DNA from: Bacteroidota bacterium
Lineage (GTDB): Bacteria; Bacteroidota; Bacteroidia; AKYH767-A; JABDAW01
DNA length: 6,049 nt
Reading direction: 5' to 3'
NCBI GenBank assembly: GCA_023251595.1
Contig: JAHEYM010000265.1
Span: forward strand, 1-6,049
Shown: piece by piece, positions 1 to 5,297 of the stretch
How positions within the stretch are numbered: the first letter of the stretch is position 1
Layout of the letters: every line of letters begins with the position of its first letter
Program-made: the position numbers and the translations under genes
Notes under the pieces: generated by a model
The model's database searches: none
Told to the model about the DNA's origin: nothing
What the model saw: only the letters and a program-made list of their open reading frames with translations

Positions 1-451
1 AAAGCCAGAGGGTCGAAATTCCGCCTTCCTCTTCGGTCGCGGAGCCTGTCGAATTGCCGGCAGCAGGAGTTGTGGCAGGCGCTGCTGCCACTTTAGCGCT
101 CTCGGTTTCAATATAAGTCATGATTGCCTTGATCTCATCATCTTTCAGATTTTGAGCAGGCATAACAGTATTATTGTTGTCTTTAAAAACTGCGATTGCA
201 TCCGCGTCGCCTGATTTAATAAGGGCGTCGGAATTTTTTACCCACTTAAGTATCCATTCAATTTTGCGACGTTTGGTGACGTCTTTAAGATCCGGCCCGA
301 CGAGTTTACCCTTACCAATGGTATGGCATGAAGTACAGGTACTTTGGAAAATTCCGGCACCATCCTGAGCAGACACAGGTTGGTATGAAAGGATAAAAGC
401 CAGAAAGGAGATTAGAATGAACCGGAGTTTTCTTAGAATGGGTTGACTCAT
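1..451 (-). CDS. c-type cytochrome, 5' part only; probable ActA of alternative complex III
   Basis: The first 150 codons are present and the gene runs off the left edge. ATG at 449-451 opens a signal peptide (about residues 1-28, hydrophobic FILISFLAFIL, cleavage likely after VSA), so the heme domain should be periplasmic. The heme-binding motif CTSCH is at residues 39-43, and M97 in VMPAQ is the likely distal ligand. The stretch EWILKWVKNSDALIKSGDADA (about 65-85) resembles the N-terminal monoheme domain that, as I recall, precedes the membrane helix and pentaheme part of Bacteroidota ActA. An Ala/Thr/Ser/Glu-rich linker (about 118-143) follows, then GGISTLWL, which may begin a transmembrane helix. 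ActA belongs to alternative complex III, a quinol oxidase complex of the respiratory chain. A stand-alone class I cytochrome c remains possible because the rest is outside the window. The gene has its own promoter candidate and probably heads an operon continuing leftward. Confidence 0.85.
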   Translation of the reverse strand, partial: MSQPILRKLRFILISFLAFILSYQPVSAQDGAGIFQSTCTSCHTIGKGKLVGPDLKDVTKRRKIEWILKWVKNSDALIKSGDADAIAVFKDNNNTVMPAQNLKDDEIKAIMTYIETESAKVAAAPATTPAAGNSTGSATEEEGGISTLWL

Positions 452-587
452 ATTTTTAGAATATGGTTTCGACAGGTAACGGGTTGATTAACAATGCGTC
501 CGGTAAAGGTTTGAAGAATTTTATTTGGGGTCTTTACTGCAAACGATAAGGGAAATCATTTACAGAAATATGATATTTATCAGGGCG

Positions 588-617
588 CAAAATTAACATT
601 ATCATGATTCAGTCAAA
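588..617 (-). promoter_or_regulatory. Bacteroidota-type promoter candidate for the cytochrome gene
   Basis: On the minus strand TTTG (614-617) is separated by 18 bases from TAATTTTG (588-595). This matches the Bacteroidota housekeeping sigma consensus (TTG/TTTG about 19 bases before TAnnTTTG). Transcription would start near 582, giving a leader of roughly 130 nt before the ATG at 451. The upstream box overlaps one arm of the inverted repeat at 614-653. I saw no other full match in this intergenic region. Confidence 0.5.
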
Positions 618-653
618 CATTTTAAAAAACTTTTTTGAAAAAAAATATGTTTG
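614..653. repeat. A/T-rich inverted repeat, possible terminator or operator
   Basis: CAAACAT (614-620) is the reverse complement of ATGTTTG (647-653), enclosing runs of A and T. It lies 18 bases downstream of the stop codon of the HTH protein gene and overlaps the upstream box of the cytochrome promoter. It could be a weak terminator for the upstream gene, a protein-binding site, or chance in A/T-rich sequence. The stem has few G/C pairs, so a strong intrinsic terminator is unlikely. Confidence 0.25.
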
Positions 654-670
654 TTAATGAAGAAATTTGA

Positions 671-1243
671 TTACTTACCCGGCTTTACGGAAACACCTAC
701 TTTATTCGGTTTCATGCCAGCAGCTTTTTGGGCATTGGTGAGGGAACCAAAATTATAGTAGTACATCATGTGTGAATGTTTACCTGCCTTCGAGATGTCG
801 CGAATACCGGGTGTGTGACCAAGAGATTTCTTCAGTTCAAGAAGATGTTGAATTAGCTTTTCTTTATCTGAGCGGGAGGCTTTTTTGAATCCTTTTCGAA
901 GCATTTCCTTACAGATAAGGCTGTACAAATCTCGCGAACTATTGAACTTTTTGGAAAACTCATCATAGGTCAGTATGCACCCTTTTGTTTTACAAATTCC
1001 GAAAACTTCTCTGAGTATCTGTCTGTACCGTTCTTTTCTTCTACCGGAGAGAATACTCTGATAATCGACACCTGATTTCACAACGATTTGACGGATACGC
1101 TCGCGGGAGATTTCAAACTTTTGTTCTAAATCGACAAGCTTCCGGCCTTTTTTAATTTCTTCGATAACTTTCTTGTTGCGGATGGCGATGAGTTCTTTGT
1201 TACTACCTGGCTGAACCGTTTTTTTTGAAGACGATTTTGTCAT
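671..1243 (-). CDS. Small DNA-binding protein: sigma-70 region-4-like HTH plus homing-endonuclease-associated repeat
   Basis: This is a 190-residue, very basic, cytosolic protein without a signal peptide. Residues about 32-58 (KGRKLVDLEQKFEISRERIR and following) look like the helix-turn-helix of sigma-70 region 4, where an LxxxxxxxxxSRERIRQI pattern contacts the -35 element. Residues about 131-178 (SLGHTPGIRDISKAG...YYYNFGSLTNAQKAAGMKPN) match the pattern of the HNH/homing-endonuclease-associated repeat: a GxxP turn, then an aromatic-FGS-xxxAxxAAG motif, thought to bind DNA. The middle part (about 70-130) is helical and basic, with no recognised domain. There are no sigma region-2 features and no nuclease motif, so neither sigma-factor nor nuclease activity can be claimed. 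I infer a DNA-binding or regulatory role. ATG 1243 is chosen over a GTG at 1369 because a promoter candidate lies between them and the extra 42 residues translate intergenic repeat sequence. An A8 run in codons near 1219-1226 is a possible slippage site. Confidence 0.75.
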   Translation of the reverse strand: MTKSSSKKTVQPGSNKELIAIRNKKVIEEIKKGRKLVDLEQKFEISRERIRQIVVKSGVDYQSILSGRRKERYRQILREVFGICKTKGCILTYDEFSKKFNSSRDLYSLICKEMLRKGFKKASRSDKEKLIQHLLELKKSLGHTPGIRDISKAGKHSHMMYYYNFGSLTNAQKAAGMKPNKVGVSVKPGK

Positions 1244-1266
1244 TTGAAATTTGATTTTGTCGGAGG

Positions 1267-1299
1267 CAAATGTAAAGAAAGTTCTATTTGAATAACAAA
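1267..1299 (-). promoter_or_regulatory. Bacteroidota-type promoter candidate for the HTH/HNH-repeat gene
   Basis: On the minus strand TTTG (1296-1299) is followed after 21 bases by TACATTTG (1267-1274), a full match to TAnnTTTG with slightly long spacing. The predicted transcript start near 1260 leaves a leader of only about 17 nt before the ATG at 1243. It excludes the upstream GTG at 1369 as a start on this transcript. Confidence 0.5.
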
Positions 1300-1351
1300 C
1301 AGAAAAGGTTACATTTACGTTAGTGGTGAGTGGTAAGTTGAAAGGGAAAAG

Positions 1352-1461
1352 AAATGTCCAATGTCCCACGCCCGATATGCAATGTCCCGGTAAATAAATT
1401 AATCATTTAATGATTAATTTTACTTGGAAATTGGGAGTTGGACATCGGAAATTGGACATTT
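1352..1461. repeat. Nested inverted-repeat element in the intergenic region
   Basis: Three nested inverted repeats share nearly one centre. The outer arms are AAATGTCCAAT (1352-1362) and ATTGGACATTT (1451-1461). The middle arms are ATGTCC (1382-1387) and GGACAT (1440-1445). The core is a perfect 12-bp palindrome with a one-base spacer (arms 1396-1407 and 1409-1420). The motif AATGTCC occurs three times on the left side and its complement GGACAT twice on the right. It lies between the zinc-ribbon gene's stop and the next gene's promoter. It could act as a terminator or mRNA-stabilising structure, or be a small non-autonomous repeat of a family dispersed in the genome. No target-site duplication or coding content is evident. 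Confidence 0.55.
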
Positions 1462-1512
1462 GAAAAAACTGTCACTGATCCTTAGACCTTAAAACTTTCC
1501 TCCCACTATATC

Positions 1513-2190
1513 TCAGGGCATTATCTCCTTCAACGAAACCGTTCCGCCCGCATCTGTTCCTGAGGCGGAACCGAACCATGTGCCGGTTATATTATGAATA
1601 TCATTTAATTTACCTTTTATCGTTCCGGCGGGTACTGAGTTAGGTCCGGAGACATTAATGGTGATATTATTTTTCATGTCGATGTTTCCCTTCAAATTTA
1701 AAAATCCATCTTCGGTTGAATAATTTCCCGAGAGTTCATAGTGTGCACAGATGAGATGAAAATCATTAATGTGCGTGCCGGAAATAAGTCCGGTGTAATG
1801 CTTATCGAAATTTTTCGGGATCGAATTATCTTCGGGTTTTGCTTTGGTTTCCTTGGTTTCTTTAGCGTCTTTGTTCTCGGTTGGGACACTTGTGACATTT
1901 GCCTTATCATCCTTTTTAATAAATTGAAAATATACGGTGATGGCGATGGCGACCAACAAAATACCGCCGACAACAATTGCCATAATTGTCCGCGTTTTAT
2001 TGGAAACATTTTCGGGTTTATTAATCCCCCTCCCCTGCCCCCTCCCGGCCTCCCCCAATGGGGGGAGGGGTTGTGGATTTTTTACTTCCTGTTTTGGAGT
2101 TGGCACATTCATGGCTGTTACAGCCAATCCGCATTTTACGCAAAACTTTGCGCTGTCGGTGTTCTCGGTTCCACAATTGTTACAGATCAT
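1513..2190 (-). CDS. Zinc-ribbon, single-TM, beta-rich hypothetical protein
   Basis: This is a 225-residue protein of unknown function. It opens with a classic zinc ribbon, MICNNCGTENTDSAKFCVKCG, with C3, C6, C17 and C20 as the expected metal ligands. A Pro/Gly/Arg linker follows (about 38-56) that is encoded by a palindromic G/C-rich repeat. Next come one hydrophobic helix (about 69-90), a Lys/Glu/Asp-rich charged linker (about 92-127) and a Gly/Asn/Thr-rich C-terminal domain (about 130-225) that looks beta-stranded. Zinc-ribbon plus single-TM architecture is common in bacterial proteins of unknown role; the ribbon is expected in the cytoplasm and the C-terminal domain outside. The start is ATG 2190, so that the ribbon begins at residue 1. 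A TTG at 2223 would add residues from A/T-rich leader and would lie inside a hairpin. I found no TAnnTTTG promoter just upstream, so it may be transcribed with the SUMF1-like gene 57 bases upstream. Confidence 0.75.
   Translation of the reverse strand: MICNNCGTENTDSAKFCVKCGLAVTAMNVPTPKQEVKNPQPLPPLGEAGRGQGRGINKPENVSNKTRTIMAIVVGGILLVAIAITVYFQFIKKDDKANVTSVPTENKDAKETKETKAKPEDNSIPKNFDKHYTGLISGTHINDFHLICAHYELSGNYSTEDGFLNLKGNIDMKNNITINVSGPNSVPAGTIKGKLNDIHNITGTWFGSASGTDAGGTVSLKEIMP
2026..2073. repeat. G/C-rich palindromic repeat, copy 1, inside the zinc-ribbon gene
   Basis: The core at 2038-2073 matches the copy in recO (5401-5436) at 32 of 36 positions without gaps, differing at core positions 10 and 21-23. 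Twelve more related bases (CCCCCTCCCCTG, 2026-2037) extend it. CCTCCCCC (2049-2056) can pair with GGGGGAGG (2061-2068) around an AATG loop. It is read in frame on the minus strand as PQPLPPLGEAGRGQGRG, a low-complexity linker between the zinc ribbon and the membrane helix. Confidence 0.8.
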
Positions 2191-2218
2191 CGGGATATAT
2201 ATATTAATATATTGTGTG

Positions 2219-2238
2219 CCCAATCATGAATGATTGGG
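2219..2238. terminator. Hairpin after the SUMF1-like gene
   Basis: CCCAATCAT (2219-2227) pairs perfectly with ATGATTGGG (2230-2238) across a two-base GA spacer. It lies 9 bases past the stop of the SUMF1-like gene and 28 bases before the ATG of the zinc-ribbon gene. Read on the minus strand it is not followed by a clean T run. The T-rich side faces the plus direction, so termination of the minus-strand transcript may be partial or factor-dependent. An mRNA-stabilising hairpin is equally possible. Confidence 0.45.
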
Positions 2239-2247
2239 TTATTGTTA

Positions 2248-3969
2248 TTATTTTTTTACTTCAAGGATGATACGGAAACCGACATCATCATAGCTTAGCG
2301 GGACACGGAAAGTTCGGTTTTCGACTCTGCAATTATTTGAATCGCTTTTGAATGAACCTCCTCTGAATACTTTTGCTTTTTCTTTGTTGGTAGCTTTATC
2401 AGGTCCCCTTGGGTTGTCATCGGGGCTTTTCAGATAATAATCTGAAGCATACCAATCGAGACACCACTCCTGAACATTTCCAGTCATATCATATAAACCG
2501 TAGTCATTCGGCTTTTTTGTTCCGACCGGGTGAACACTTCCTGTATTCGATGTTGTGTCTGTCCATGATATATCGGTGAGCGAATCACTGCCGCTGTACA
2601 TATAATAATTGGTTTTGTCTTTTCCCCGCGCTGCAAATTCCCACTCTGCTTCGGTTGGAAGCCGGAAATTATTCGATGTGGTTTTTCCAAGCCAGTCGCA
2701 GTATGCCATGGCATCGCTCCAGCTCACGTGACGCACGGGATCTTTATCATGTTCTGGAGTTAGCCACTGACCTAATGAATCTGTTTCCCAATTACAATCA
2801 CGACAAAGCATATATCGATTATCGGCTACAATATTTATCTGACTATATCCCGCAGAATCAGAGGTAGATCTGTATTTTGATTTCCGCATAAATTCTCTGA
2901 ATTGTTTTACGGTAATTTCGCAATCACTCATATAGAATTTTCTTATATGAACAAGATGCATGGGCAATTCATCTTCATCGCCCGAGAAAGAACTATCCCG
3001 TCCCATCAGGAAATCACCTCCATCAATTAAAACCATTTTAGGAATATTCTGAACACCGGGTGTATTATCAACTGTATTATGAACTCCTGCGGCTGCATAT
3101 TTCTTTGCCAATCTGATTTTCTGCAAGGAATCCATAATTTGATCCATGGTTAAACCGCGATAACCCAAATAGGAAATCGTATCATAAATAATCAACGCAT
3201 CTTTCCGGATAATCGCGGTAATGCTTGAATATGCCATGCGATGTGTGGTTTTATCATCGCCCGGTGATTTATATTCCACCTTTTTTTCTTTATCCATAAA
3301 TTGAAGAATATATGCAAGCTCAACGCTGGTATCCCTCATAATAATCGAATCAACAGCACCGGTTTGAATGACGACACCTTTGACTACTTCTTTAGGAGCC
3401 TTGTCATCGCGAAAAGTAATTTCTACAATCTGTGTTTTCCATGTCCCTGATGTTTTTACCGCATGGATTTTCATCATACGATTTCTTGTTGTGTAAAATT
3501 TATCCCCTTCACCAGTATATTTTCCTGTAAACAAACTTTTATAACTTAGCATGACTGTTGCGGTACTTTCAGTTTGTTCGGTGAATACTGCTGACATTTC
3601 ACTAAATGCAACCGGATGATCTCCATCTGCAGAAAACGATTTACGAAATTCATTGAAATAATCTTCAACATCAAGATAGTAGTCTGTTTTATTATGATCG
3701 TGTGATGGATCAATATCATCCTGCATCACAACACCTCCGTCTTCAAAAATTTTTACCGGCGAGTTGATCATGTATGAACCATTCATCAATTTAGCGCAAT
3801 CGTCTTTGCTTTTATTTTTGTCTGATAATGAATTCATCAAATTGTTCAGATCATTCGCAATCTGTGTGCTTTTTGCCTCAATCGCAGCCTTGTCAGCATC
3901 CGTTAATTGAGAAAAAACGGTGAAGGGGAAGATGAGAATAATTATGATAAATTGAATTTTTCGTATCAT
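2248..3969 (-). CDS. Exported SUMF1/FGE-like domain protein with an N-terminal domain of unknown function
   Basis: This 573-residue protein starts with a signal peptide (about 1-20, IIIILIFPFTVFS, cleavage before QLTD; no lipobox cysteine), so it should act in the periplasm or outside. Residues about 22-190 form a mixed alpha/beta region I do not recognise, possibly NTF2-like. Residues about 195-290 hold short strands and helices. The C-terminal part (about 309-572) is a clear formylglycine-generating-enzyme/SUMF1 domain: MVLIDGGDFLMG (312-323), PVRHVSW (411-417), FRLPTEAEWEFAARG (435-449), GLYDMTGNVQEW (491-502), VFRGGSF (534-540) and VGFRI (563-567). True FGEs use two cysteines just after RGGS(W/F). 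Here only C547 is present, and the earlier position reads K/S. Sulfatase-activating oxidase activity is therefore unlikely. Binding or structural roles of this fold, as in the GldJ/GldK gliding and type IX secretion proteins, are the better comparison, though this is not recognisably either one. No sulfatase gene is nearby. Confidence 0.85.
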   Translation of the reverse strand: MIRKIQFIIIILIFPFTVFSQLTDADKAAIEAKSTQIANDLNNLMNSLSDKNKSKDDCAKLMNGSYMINSPVKIFEDGGVVMQDDIDPSHDHNKTDYYLDVEDYFNEFRKSFSADGDHPVAFSEMSAVFTEQTESTATVMLSYKSLFTGKYTGEGDKFYTTRNRMMKIHAVKTSGTWKTQIVEITFRDDKAPKEVVKGVVIQTGAVDSIIMRDTSVELAYILQFMDKEKKVEYKSPGDDKTTHRMAYSSITAIIRKDALIIYDTISYLGYRGLTMDQIMDSLQKIRLAKKYAAAGVHNTVDNTPGVQNIPKMVLIDGGDFLMGRDSSFSGDEDELPMHLVHIRKFYMSDCEITVKQFREFMRKSKYRSTSDSAGYSQINIVADNRYMLCRDCNWETDSLGQWLTPEHDKDPVRHVSWSDAMAYCDWLGKTTSNNFRLPTEAEWEFAARGKDKTNYYMYSGSDSLTDISWTDTTSNTGSVHPVGTKKPNDYGLYDMTGNVQEWCLDWYASDYYLKSPDDNPRGPDKATNKEKAKVFRGGSFKSDSNNCRVENRTFRVPLSYDDVGFRIILEVKK

Positions 3970-4065
3970 ATTATATTAATTTTCGGTGATTCTGTTAGCA
4001 ATAATTTATAATCCTATTATCTGTTCTTCCTTGTCTTTTTTTCAAAATCTCAACTGTTATTATTA

Positions 4066-4091
4066 GGCTACGAAGGCACAAAGGCGCTAAG
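4066..4091. repeat. Intergenic repeat-like sequence downstream of the oxidoreductase gene
   Basis: This sequence abuts the stop codon of the saccharopine dehydrogenase-like gene. On the minus strand it contains CTTAGCGCCTTTGTGCC followed by TTCGTAGCC. From memory, sequences of this type recur between genes in many Bacteroidota genomes. Only one copy is in this window, so its repeat status rests on that recollection. The rest of the gap (3970-4065) is A/T-rich, and I found no convincing TAnnTTTG promoter for the SUMF1-like gene there. Confidence 0.35.
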
Positions 4092-5234
4092 TTAAATTTG
4101 TTTTTCCTGTCTTCCCCGACTTTCCTTCCACACAACATTTCTTTCCAACAAATATCGAACAGCAAATTCGTGGCAACCGTCCGCCATACCCACATATTCA
4201 GGTGGAGAGATGCCTTTTCTTTTATATAATCCATCTATCACCATATTTGCAACGGCTGTGCATGTGAAACCGGTCGTTCTTGACATTGAGCTAAACCCGG
4301 AAACGGGATCACGCTGATCGAACAAGTTGTATTCAACTTTTACAGATCTTTCTTCTTCCTCACCCCAGATTTCCACACGCATAATCGTAAACTCAGGATC
4401 AATATCTTCTAATTTCCAGCAATTATATAAAATTTTTGATGTGAAGTCAAATGGTGAAACCTGAATTCCATTGATTGTCTGACATTCCTTACTAAAAAAA
4501 CCCGCTTCTCTCAATGATTCTATCAAACGGATATGACCGGGATAACGGAGTGTTTTTTCTTTCATATCAGCAATGTTCATCGTTTTAATCAATGATCTGA
4601 GACCATCGGTATTAAAAGCTTCGAGCGTGCCGACTTCCTCAAAAAACACCAACTCCGGATCAGACAAAGCCGGCTTCACAATTATATTTCCATTTTCGAC
4701 ATATCGGGCGGGACGTGTATATTCTTCAATCACATCAACGGGAGAAAAAGGCGCCTTATATTCGAATGGAAAACGACGGACAGAAGGCAACCCACCCACC
4801 ATACACTCAAATTTATTGATTTTCATTTGGGTTGAAAAATGTCCCAAAATAATATTTCCCATTCCGGGTGCCACACCGCAATCGACCACCGCGATCACAT
4901 TTTTTGAACGGGCAAGATCATCGAGTTCGAAGGCATCTTCACCAAAAAAAGAAATATCGACCACATTTTTACCTGACTGAATGATCGTTTTGAGTGTTTG
5001 AAAACCCATGAAACCCGGAACAGCAGAAATCACCAGATCGGCATCGCTTATAGCCTGACTAACTGCTGATTGATCGGACAGATCTGCGCCAAGTGTTTTG
5101 ACCGTAAAACTTTTTTTCAACCAATCCAGGCCTGCTAAGTTCTTATCTACCGCAGTTACATCAAAGTTTTTCGAGAGATCGGCGGCGATGACACGCCCGA
5201 CCATCCCCGCACCCAAGACCACTACTTTTTTCAT
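4092..5234 (-). CDS. Saccharopine dehydrogenase-family oxidoreductase
   Basis: This is a 380-residue cytosolic protein. The N-terminal Rossmann fold begins at residue 1 (MKKVVVLGAGMVG; dinucleotide motif GAGMVG at 8-13). An acidic D30 sits at the end of the second strand (VTAVDKN), which in this fold favours NAD(H) over NADP(H). ISAVPG (69-74), DCGVAPGMGNI (118-128), GGLP (147-150), FNTDGLRSL (207-215) and RYPGH (230-234) fit the saccharopine dehydrogenase / lysine 6-dehydrogenase group. These enzymes oxidise or reduce amino acids at a secondary or terminal amine, often in lysine metabolism. The exact substrate cannot be read from sequence: saccharopine dehydrogenase, lysine 6-dehydrogenase and carboxynorspermidine-type enzymes share this fold. 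Length is typical. It lies 63 bases after recO in the same direction, without a recognisable promoter, so co-transcription with recO is plausible. No other lysine-pathway gene is in the window. Confidence 0.85.
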   Translation of the reverse strand: MKKVVVLGAGMVGRVIAADLSKNFDVTAVDKNLAGLDWLKKSFTVKTLGADLSDQSAVSQAISDADLVISAVPGFMGFQTLKTIIQSGKNVVDISFFGEDAFELDDLARSKNVIAVVDCGVAPGMGNIILGHFSTQMKINKFECMVGGLPSVRRFPFEYKAPFSPVDVIEEYTRPARYVENGNIIVKPALSDPELVFFEEVGTLEAFNTDGLRSLIKTMNIADMKEKTLRYPGHIRLIESLREAGFFSKECQTINGIQVSPFDFTSKILYNCWKLEDIDPEFTIMRVEIWGEEEERSVKVEYNLFDQRDPVSGFSSMSRTTGFTCTAVANMVIDGLYKRKGISPPEYVGMADGCHEFAVRYLLERNVVWKESRGRQEKQI

Positions 5235-5255
5235 GGGCTAAAAGTACGGAAAAAT

Positions 5256-5290
5256 AGTTGTCAGTCGTCAGTTGTCAGTCGTCAGTTGGT
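5256..5290. repeat. Five tandem copies of a 7-bp unit
   Basis: The unit AGTYGTC occurs five times in a row with alternating T and C, equivalent to 2.5 copies of AGTTGTCAGTCGTC; the last unit is degenerate (AGTTGGT). The repeat fills most of the gap between recO and the oxidoreductase gene and ends 7 bases before the recO stop codon. Similar GTCAGT-type runs are familiar to me from intergenic regions of other Bacteroidota. Copy number is a likely site of slippage variation. No promoter or terminator is evident within it. Confidence 0.75.
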
Positions 5291-5297
5291 AGACCCC

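Noticed and set aside
174..368. Plus-strand open frame opposite the cytochrome gene
   Set aside because: The minus strand encodes a signal peptide and a CTSCH heme motif here, so the plus-strand frame is a shadow.
671..1243. Complete sigma factor or homing endonuclease
   Set aside because: No region-2 sequence and no HNH, LAGLIDADG or GIY-YIG catalytic motif is visible, so only DNA binding is supported.
1244..1369. GTG-initiated 42-residue N-terminal extension of the HTH/HNH-repeat protein
   Set aside because: It translates intergenic repeat sequence and lies mostly upstream of a promoter match whose transcript would begin near 1260; homology-like sequence begins only after ATG 1243.
2191..2223. 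TTG-initiated extension of the zinc-ribbon protein
   Set aside because: The TTG lies inside the 2219-2238 hairpin and the added residues come from A/T-rich leader; the zinc ribbon begins naturally at ATG 2190.
1741..2233. Two plus-strand open frames opposite the zinc-ribbon gene
   Set aside because: Their proteins are low-complexity and Cys/Pro-rich without domains, while the minus strand has a clear zinc ribbon and membrane helix.
2248..3969. Active formylglycine-generating enzyme
   Set aside because: The first of the two catalytic cysteines is missing and no sulfatase gene is nearby.
3995..4234. Minus-strand open frame overlapping the end of the oxidoreductase gene
   Set aside because: It overlaps conserved coding sequence in another frame and runs through the intergenic repeat; no domain or start signal.
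4573..4980. Plus-strand open frame opposite the oxidoreductase gene
   Set aside because: It is the antisense shadow of the conserved Rossmann and catalytic-domain coding sequence.
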